Below, piece by piece: positions 57,939 to 64,000 of a stretch of DNA of 64,000 nucleotides. The notes below the pieces were generated by a model that saw only the letters and a list, made by a program, of their open reading frames with translations, was not told the DNA's origin and ran no database searches. Source of the stretch: Marinibacterium sp050389775 (GTDB lineage: Bacteria > Pseudomonadota > Alphaproteobacteria > Rhodobacterales > Rhodobacteraceae); contig NZ_CP177144.1 of the NCBI RefSeq assembly GCF_050389775.1, positions 2,418,001-2,482,000 on the forward strand, read 5' to 3'. Both the position numbers and the translations under genes were made by a program. Each line of letters opens with the position of its first letter. The first letter of the stretch is position 1.

Positions 57939-59786
57939 CGCCTGTTCCGCCGCTTCCAGCTTTTCGGCCGCGCTCATCCACAGGGTTTCGGCGCGCTCCA
58001 GCGCCTCCATCACCTCGGCATATTTCGCCTGCCAGACCTCGCGCTTGGCGGTGTTTTCCTCTTCATAGGCCGAAGGATCGCCCAGCCGGCGGGCCAGCTC
58101 TTCGCGCATCTCCTCCAGCTTGGCCATGCGCGTTTCGCATTTGCGCACCTCGGAGCGCAGCGCCGTCATCTCGTCCTTGGACGGCCGGCGCGGCCGGGCC
58201 TTGGGCGTGGCCTTTTCGGCCGGCTTGTCGCGGGCCAGCAGGAAATCGCGATAGGCTTCGAGATCGCCGTCGAAACTGCGCACCGTGCCGCCCGAGACCA
58301 GCCACAGGCGGTCGGCCACCAGCGACAGCAGGTGCATGTCGTGGCTGACCAGGATCACCGCGCCCGAGTAATCGGTCAGCGCCTCGACCAGCGCCTCGCG
58401 GCTTTCGATGTCCAGGTGGTTGGTCGGCTCGTCGAGGATCAGCATGTGCGGCGCGTCGATCGCCGCGATCAGCAGCGACAGCCGGGCCTTCTGACCGCCT
58501 GACAGCCGGCCGACCTCGGTTTCGGCCTGGGCCGGGCCCAGCCCGAACCCGGCCAGCCGCGACCGCCAGCGGGCCGGTGCCTCGGCCGGCCGCAGCCGGC
58601 GCAGGTGGTCCAGCGGGGTCTCGTCGACATGCAGCTCGTCGACCTGGTGCTGGGCAAAATAGCCGATGCGCAGCTTGGACGACCGGGTCATCTTGCCGGC
58701 CATCAGCGGCAACCGGTCCGACAGCAGCTTGGACAGGGTCGATTTGCCCTGGCCGTTCTTGCCCAGCAGCGCGATGCGGTCGTCCTGGTCGATGCGCAGG
58801 TTCAGCTTTTGCAGGATCGGCGTCTCGCCATAGCCCGTCACACCGCCTTCAAGATTGATGATCGGCGGTGACATTTCCTCGGGTTCGGGGAAGGTGAAGG
58901 CGCGCAGGGCGGCCTCTTGCGGCGACGAGATCGGCTGCATCCGGGCCAGCGCCTTGAGCCGCGACTGGGCCTGCTTGGCCTTGTCGGCCTTGTAGCGGAA
59001 CCGGTCGACATAAGATTGCAGATGCGCCCGGCGGGCCTCTTGTTTCTTGGCCATGGCCTCGGCCAGGGCGATCTTTTCGGCGCGCTGGCGGGCGAACTGG
59101 TCATAGGGGCCCTGGTAGAAAGTCAGCTGCCGGTCCTCGAGATGCAGGATCGACCCCACGGCCCGGTTCAGCAGCCCGCGGTCGTGGCTGATGATGATGA
59201 CCGTGTGGGGATAGCGGGCGAGGTAGGTTTCCAGCCAGAGCGCGCCTTCGAGGTCGAGATAGTTGGTCGGTTCGTCCAGCAGCAGCAGGTCGGGCTGGGC
59301 AAAGAGCACGGCGGCCAGGGCCACGCGCATCCGCCAGCCGCCCGAGAAATCGGAACAGGGGCGCAGCTGGTCGTCTTCGTCGAAGCCCAGCCCCTTGAGG
59401 ATCGAGGCCGCGCGGCCTTCGGCCGACCAGGCGTCGATGTCCGCCAGCCGGGTCTGGATCTCGGCAATGCGGGCGGGGTCGGTGGCGGTCTCGGATTCGG
59501 CCATCAGTGCGGCACGTTCGGTATCGGCGGCCAGCACCGTATCGCGCAGCGAGACATCCGACGAGGGCGCTTCCTGCGACACCCCGCCGATGCGGGCGCG
59601 CGAGGGCAGCGAGATGGCCCCGCTTTCCAGCGAGAGCTCGCCCCGGATCAGGCGGAACAGCGTGGTCTTGCCGGTGCCGTTGCGCCCGACAAGGCCGACC
59701 TTGTGGCCATCGGGAATGACCGCCGAGGCGCTTTCGAACAGCGGGCGGCCTTCGACCGCGTAGGTGATGTTTTCGATCCTGAGCAT
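57933..59786 (-). CDS. ABC-F family ATPase (YheS-like)
   Basis: The product is a 617-residue soluble protein with two ABC domains. The first Walker A is GRNGTGKT and the second GKNGQGKS. The signatures are FSGGWRMR and LSGGQKAR, and the Walker B motifs LLLLDEPTNYLDLE and LILDEPTNHLDIE. The FSGGWRMRVALA form, the inter-domain YVDRFRYKADKAKQAQSRLKAL linker and a C-terminal coiled coil (MTALRSEVRKCETRMAKLEEMREELARRLGD) fit the YheS branch rather than Uup at 22673. It is likely to bind the ribosomal E site. Confidence 0.85.
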   Translation of the reverse strand: MLRIENITYAVEGRPLFESASAVIPDGHKVGLVGRNGTGKTTLFRLIRGELSLESGAISLPSRARIGGVSQEAPSSDVSLRDTVLAADTERAALMAESETATDPARIAEIQTRLADIDAWSAEGRAASILKGLGFDEDDQLRPCSDFSGGWRMRVALAAVLFAQPDLLLLDEPTNYLDLEGALWLETYLARYPHTVIIISHDRGLLNRAVGSILHLEDRQLTFYQGPYDQFARQRAEKIALAEAMAKKQEARRAHLQSYVDRFRYKADKAKQAQSRLKALARMQPISSPQEAALRAFTFPEPEEMSPPIINLEGGVTGYGETPILQKLNLRIDQDDRIALLGKNGQGKSTLSKLLSDRLPLMAGKMTRSSKLRIGYFAQHQVDELHVDETPLDHLRRLRPAEAPARWRSRLAGFGLGPAQAETEVGRLSGGQKARLSLLIAAIDAPHMLILDEPTNHLDIESREALVEALTDYSGAVILVSHDMHLLSLVADRLWLVSGGTVRSFDGDLEAYRDFLLARDKPAEKATPKARPRRPSKDEMTALRSEVRKCETRMAKLEEMREELARRLGDPSAYEEENTAKREVWQAKYAEVMEALERAETLWMSAAEKLEAAEQAA

Positions 59787-59990
59787 GCAAGGCCCCTAGC
59801 AGAGCTGCGGGCGCGGGGCCAGAGGCCGCGGACGCCGGGCGGCGATGGGCGTGCCAAGGTGGGGCGGGACGGGCCGTCAGGCCCCGCGCGGGCGGCGCAG
59901 TCAGGCCTTCCCAAAGGCGCGGCCCCATGCTAGGCGGGCGCCGATTTGAACGCCGGGCCATTGGGGCCTGCGCAGGACAGGAGAGATCCC

Positions 59991-60413
<423 letters not shown>

Positions 60414-60491
60414 GCCGCGACGCGGCGCCCCGGGCCCCGTGGGCCTGGCAGGTCTGCCGGCGCGGCCATGACACGGCCATGAAAAGATCGG

Positions 60492-60513
60492 CGGGGGCCC
60501 TTGGCCCCCGTTG
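60492..60513 (+). terminator. Terminator after ndk
   Basis: CGGGGGCC (60492-60499) and GGCCCCCG (60503-60510) form a perfect 8-bp stem with a 3-base loop, followed by TTGTC. It lies between convergent ndk and the TfoX-like gene and may serve both. Confidence 0.6.
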
Positions 60514-60518
60514 TCATG

Positions 60519-60857
60519 TCAGGACGGCAGCCGTCGTTCGATCACGCCGATTTCGTCCAGCGCCGCTTCGAAGGCGCTGCGATGGGGATCGAAGGCCCGG
60601 GCCTTGATGGCATCGAACCGGGCGCGCAGGGCGGTCTTTTCGGCGCCCTTGCAATCGTTCCAGGGCCGGCCCTGCAAGCCCATGACCAGCACGTAATAGC
60701 CGATGAAATGCGGCCGCGACCCGGTGGCCAGCAGGCGGGCATAGGCCGCGTCGGGCCCCAGCTCGCGCAGCTCTTCGGCCGACATGATCCCGGCGCGGTG
60801 CAGGCTGGCCTCGATCGCGGGGCCGAGGTTGCGGATGGTGGTGATCGGCGTCGACAT
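60519..60857 (-). CDS. TfoX C-terminal-domain protein
   Basis: The product is a 112-residue single TfoX C-terminal (helix-hairpin-helix-like) domain: RNLGPAIEASLHRAGIMSAEELRELGPDAAYARLLATGSRP. Stand-alone copies of this domain are common in alphaproteobacteria and should not be assumed to regulate competence as gammaproteobacterial TfoX does. ATG 60857 is the domain start; a long upstream frame to 61016 is an artefact. A TGTCAGGA octamer overlaps its stop codon. Confidence 0.8.
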   Translation of the reverse strand: MSTPITTIRNLGPAIEASLHRAGIMSAEELRELGPDAAYARLLATGSRPHFIGYYVLVMGLQGRPWNDCKGAEKTALRARFDAIKARAFDPHRSAFEAALDEIGVIERRLPS

Positions 60858-61027
60858 GGCCCCAAGGCTACCCCCGGCGGACGGCGGCGTCACCCGCCAA
60901 GCGTGGATGCGGAAGAATATCCCGTTTCCGGGCCCCGCGTGTTGCGCGCCCGGCGATTGTCGCCGATACTTGCACAAGGGGCCGGCAGGGCCCTCATGGA
61001 CCATCGATTGCTTCAAGGAATTTTCGC

Positions 61028-62518
61028 ATGACGGCAGTGACCGAGACCGGCCAGTCGGGAGAGGTGTTCGACCCTTGGCTGTGGGACCAGAAATGGGACG
61101 TCCAGACCCTGACCTACAGCTTTCCGACCGATGGCAGCTATTACACCTACCAGCCCGATTTCCGGGTCACCGAGCTGACCGAATCGCAGAAGGATGCCGT
61201 GCGCCGGGCGCTGGACGACATCGCCAGCTTTACCGGGCTGGATTTCCAGGAAGTGACCGAGACCCAGTCGACCGAGGCCGACATGCGCTTTGCCCAGGAA
61301 AACAACCTGGGCGGGGCCTATGCCTATCTGCCGACGACGGCCAGCCAGGGCGGTGATGCCTTCTTTGGCTCGGGCACCGAGAACCCGGTGATCGGCAACG
61401 AGGCCTATGTCTATTTCATCCACGAGATCGGCCATGCCATGGGGCTGGAACACGGGCATGAATACCCGGAATTCGTGGCTTCGGGCTATGACAGCCAGGA
61501 ATACACCGTGGTGACCTATACCGATTACGTGGGCGACACCGACACGTTTTCCTATGACAGCGGCCTGGTCGATTGGGCGCAGAGCTATCAGCAGCTGGAC
61601 ATCGCCGCGCTGCAATTCATGTACGGCGCGAATTTCTCGGCCACGGGCGAGGTCTGGTCGGGCGACACGGTCTACATGTTCGATCCCGACACCGGCGAGA
61701 TGTCCATCAACGGGGTGGGCCAGGGCACGCCGGCGGGCAACCGGATCTTCCGCACGATCTGGGACGGCCATGGCGAGGACACCTATGACCTGAGCAACTA
61801 CGACACCGACCTGGCGATTGACCTGCGCCCGGGCCAGTTCTCGACCTTTTCCGAGGCCCAGCTGGCCGACCTGGACCGCAATTCCGACGATCCGTCGCGG
61901 ATCGCCGCGGGCAACGTGGCCAATGCGCGGCTCTACCAGGGCGACCTGCGCTCGCTGATCGAAAACGCCATCGGCGGCGACGGCGATGACAAGATGCTGG
62001 GCAATGACGGGGCCAACGCGCTGATCGGCGGGCGCGGGCATGACGGGCTGTTCGGCGGATTTGGCGATGATATCCTGTCGGGGGCCAATGGCAACGACAC
62101 GCTGAAGGGCGCTGACGGCAACGACGTGCTGCGCGGCCAGAACGGGGCCGATTTCATGGTCGGCGGCGCGGGCGACGACATCCTGATCGGCGGCGAAGGC
62201 TATGACCGGATGTATGGCCAGGCCGGGGCGGATACCTTCCGGTTCTGGTCGGTCGACGACAGCCTCAACGGCACGCGACTGGACCGTGTGCAGGATTTCA
62301 CCAGCGGTGACGACCTGATCGACCTGGCAAGGATCTCGGACGGCTCGCTGCAATTGTCCATCGGCGGCGGGTTCAGCGAGGGGCTGGCCATGGCCATCAC
62401 CCGCGAGAATAAGGGCAACACGGCGGTGATGGTCGATGCCGATGGTGACGGGCAGGCCGAGATGAAGTTCTTCCTGATCGGCACGCTGGACGTGACCGAG
62501 AACGACTTCCTGCTCTGA
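61028..62518 (+). CDS. Serralysin-like M10 metalloprotease with RTX repeats (first of two)
   Basis: The product is 496 residues with no N-terminal signal, as expected for type I secretion. The zinc site is HEIGHAMGLEHGHE (H132, E133, H136, H142). The Met-turn position reads TVVTYTDY with Val where serralysins have Met. A peptidase M10 C-terminal-like linker is followed by about eight GGxGxDxLx calcium-binding nonapeptides (about 317-400) and a terminal secretion domain. AAGGAA precedes the ATG. It is followed by a related protease gene after 86 bp. No type I secretion genes are in the window. Confidence 0.88.
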   Translation: MTAVTETGQSGEVFDPWLWDQKWDVQTLTYSFPTDGSYYTYQPDFRVTELTESQKDAVRRALDDIASFTGLDFQEVTETQSTEADMRFAQENNLGGAYAYLPTTASQGGDAFFGSGTENPVIGNEAYVYFIHEIGHAMGLEHGHEYPEFVASGYDSQEYTVVTYTDYVGDTDTFSYDSGLVDWAQSYQQLDIAALQFMYGANFSATGEVWSGDTVYMFDPDTGEMSINGVGQGTPAGNRIFRTIWDGHGEDTYDLSNYDTDLAIDLRPGQFSTFSEAQLADLDRNSDDPSRIAAGNVANARLYQGDLRSLIENAIGGDGDDKMLGNDGANALIGGRGHDGLFGGFGDDILSGANGNDTLKGADGNDVLRGQNGADFMVGGAGDDILIGGEGYDRMYGQAGADTFRFWSVDDSLNGTRLDRVQDFTSGDDLIDLARISDGSLQLSIGGGFSEGLAMAITRENKGNTAVMVDADGDGQAEMKFFLIGTLDVTENDFLL

Positions 62519-62604
62519 CATCCCTGGCCTGCCGACGGGGCGGGCCGGATCACTGACCGGATGCGCCCGTGTGGCGCATCCTCCTGATACGAAGGCAATT
62601 CTAC

Positions 62605-64000
62605 ATGGCCACCCTCGCCGCGTCGGGCACGTCGTCCGACGATTTCGGTGCCTGGATCTATCCCGTGAAATGGGCCGATCCCGTGCTGACATACGCGTTC
62701 CCTGACAATGTGACAGATTTTGACTATCTGTCAGGCGACCCGCTGTCCCAGCTGAGCGCCGCCCAGCAGGCCTCTGCCCGCCGGGCGCTGGCCCAGGTCG
62801 AGAGCTTTACCAACCTTGGCTTCCAGGAGAGCGCCGATCACGCTGCGGCCACCCTGCGCTTTGTGGCCAAGGCCGATGAACCCACGGCTTCGGCCTATTA
62901 TCCCAATGCCTTCGACAGCGGCGGCGACGGGTTCTTCGGCCCCGAAACCCGGGATCCGACGCCCGGCAACTATGCCGAGTTCACCTTCATTCACGAACTG
63001 GGCCACATGCTGGGCCTGGAACATGCCCACGAGGCGGCCGGCTTTGGCGGCAGCGCGCTGGACAGCACCGAATTCACCGTCATGAGCTATGCGGCCTTCG
63101 TGGGCGACGCACATGACGGCTATCGCAACGAGACCGGGGGCTTTGCCCAGAGCTTCATGCAGCTGGACATCGCCGCGCTGCAATTCCTCTATGGCGCCGA
63201 TCATTCTGCCAGTGGACGGATCTGGTCGGGCGATACGGTCTATACCTTCGATCCGGGGACCGGCGAGATGTCGATCAATGGCGAGGGTCAGGGCCGACCC
63301 GAGGCCAACCGGATCTTTCGCACGATCTGGGACGGCCATGGCGAAGACACCTATGACCTGGGCAATTACACCACGGCGCTGCAGCTGGACCTGCGGCCCG
63401 GGGCCTGGTCGACCTTTTCCCAGGCTCAGCTGGCCGATCTCGATTTCTCATCCGACAGCGCGGCGCGGATGGCGCGGGGCAACCTGGCCAATGCGCGGCT
63501 CTACCAGGGGGATCTGCGCGGGCTGATCGAGAACGCGATCGGGGGCACCAAGGCCGACGAGATCATCGGCAACCAGGGCGCCAACCGGCTGGAAGGCCGG
63601 GCCGGGCGCGATACGATCCTGGGCGAGGCGGGCGACGACACGATCCTCGGCGGCCAGCACGGCGACACCCTACGCGGCGGGGCCGGCGATGACCTGGTGC
63701 TGGGCGGCAACGGGGCGGACCTGCTCTGGGGCGATGACGGGGCCGACCGGCTCAAGGGCCTGAACGGAAACGACGATCTGCGCGGGGGCAAGGGCGCCGA
63801 CGTGTTGATCGGCGGGGCCGGCCAGGACATCCTGCGCGGCCATGCCGGGGCGGATGTGTTCATGTTCATGAAGGTTTCCGACAGTGCCGAAGCGGCGGGC
63901 TATGACCGCATCCTGGATGCGGTTTCGGGGCGCGACGTGCTGGATTTCTCGTCCGTGGCGAACAACCTGACCCTGTCCATCGGCGGCGGCCTCGTGGCCG
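62605..64000 (+). CDS. Serralysin-like M10 metalloprotease with RTX repeats (second of two, 3' end outside the window)
   Basis: At least 465 codons are present, continuing past the right edge. The zinc site is HELGHMLGLEHAHE (H130, E131, H134, H140), and the Met-turn is intact (TVMSYAAF, M160). RTX repeats begin after ARLYQGDLRGLIENAIGG and run to about residue 430 (for example GGAGDDLVLGGNGADLLWG). The central segment NRIFRTIWDGHGEDTYDL is shared word for word with the preceding protease, so the two arose by tandem duplication. GAAGG precedes the ATG at 62605. Confidence 0.88.
   Translation, partial: MATLAASGTSSDDFGAWIYPVKWADPVLTYAFPDNVTDFDYLSGDPLSQLSAAQQASARRALAQVESFTNLGFQESADHAAATLRFVAKADEPTASAYYPNAFDSGGDGFFGPETRDPTPGNYAEFTFIHELGHMLGLEHAHEAAGFGGSALDSTEFTVMSYAAFVGDAHDGYRNETGGFAQSFMQLDIAALQFLYGADHSASGRIWSGDTVYTFDPGTGEMSINGEGQGRPEANRIFRTIWDGHGEDTYDLGNYTTALQLDLRPGAWSTFSQAQLADLDFSSDSAARMARGNLANARLYQGDLRGLIENAIGGTKADEIIGNQGANRLEGRAGRDTILGEAGDDTILGGQHGDTLRGGAGDDLVLGGNGADLLWGDDGADRLKGLNGNDDLRGGKGADVLIGGAGQDILRGHAGADVFMFMKVSDSAEAAGYDRILDAVSGRDVLDFSSVANNLTLSIGGGLVA

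Noticed and set aside
60519..60857. Competence regulator TfoX controlling uptake of the TGTCAGGA word
   Set aside because: Only the C-terminal TfoX domain is present, and such stand-alone domains are common without any link to competence. The closeness to one octamer copy is not evidence.

Overview
This window comes from a high-GC alphaproteobacterium, almost certainly a member of the Rhodobacterales (Roseobacter/Rhodobacter group). Several things point there: a DksA that keeps only one of the four zinc-finger cysteines, the argS / SPOR protein / nagZ / scpA / scpB run, the DUF177-rpmF-plsX-fabH-ihfA-merR block, a double-length dCTP deaminase, a DUF4167 protein, an lptF-lptG-lptD-surA-pdxA-rsmA operon, and RTX metalloproteases secreted without a signal peptide. 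Most of the window is chromosomal housekeeping. I see no prophage, insertion sequence, integron, CRISPR array or rRNA operon.

Layout. 1-6.1 kb: the 5' end of a MoxR-type AAA ATPase, dksA, a flavin monooxygenase, xth, and then an unusual three-gene cassette. The cassette has a 137-residue peptide carrying six copies of MFSSGSAP, a 363-residue helical protein I do not recognise, and an EamA-type exporter overlapping it by 4 bp. 6.1-14.3 kb: an A-type Fe-S carrier, a dGTPase-like HD protein, argS, a SPOR protein, nagZ, scpA, scpB and a proline-rich protein. 14.4-20.8 kb: dCTP deaminase, tRNA-Pro(GGG), a MerR regulator with a long acidic tail, ihfA, fabH, plsX, rpmF and DUF177. 20.8-28 kb: bamE, three hexanucleotide microsatellites, an OlsB-like ornithine acyltransferase, uup, tyrS and anmK. 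28-42.2 kb: accessory metabolism (cupin, acetyltransferases, eno, a PAS protein, transporters, a Fur/Mur regulator, selO, a nucleoside hydrolase, a sulfotransferase-like protein, mazG, an M20 amidohydrolase and two tandem ureohydrolases). 42.2-47.3 kb: DUF1499, prfA-prmC, DUF4167, and a degenerate 20-bp tandem array next to rsmA. 47.3-54 kb: pdxA, surA, lptD, lptG, lptF. 54-60.9 kb: pepA, a VOC protein, holC, a retropepsin-like protease, marC, an ABC-F protein, ndk and a TfoX C-terminal-domain protein. 61-64 kb: two tandem M10 RTX metalloproteases, the second cut by the window edge.

Shared functions. NagZ and AnmK both act in peptidoglycan recycling. FabH, PlsX, the OlsB-like enzyme, LptD/F/G, SurA and BamE all build the envelope. 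ScpA/ScpB act in chromosome segregation. The M20 hydrolase and the two ureohydrolases form a likely catabolic unit for acylated guanidino compounds.

The most unusual material is the MFSSGSAP-repeat cassette, whose upstream region holds two perfect DnaA boxes. Next are the three adjacent hexanucleotide arrays before the olsB-like gene, the 20-bp array before rsmA, a strongly over-represented octamer TGTCAGGA, and a dispersed A/G-rich 3'-end element. All motif counts were made by eye.
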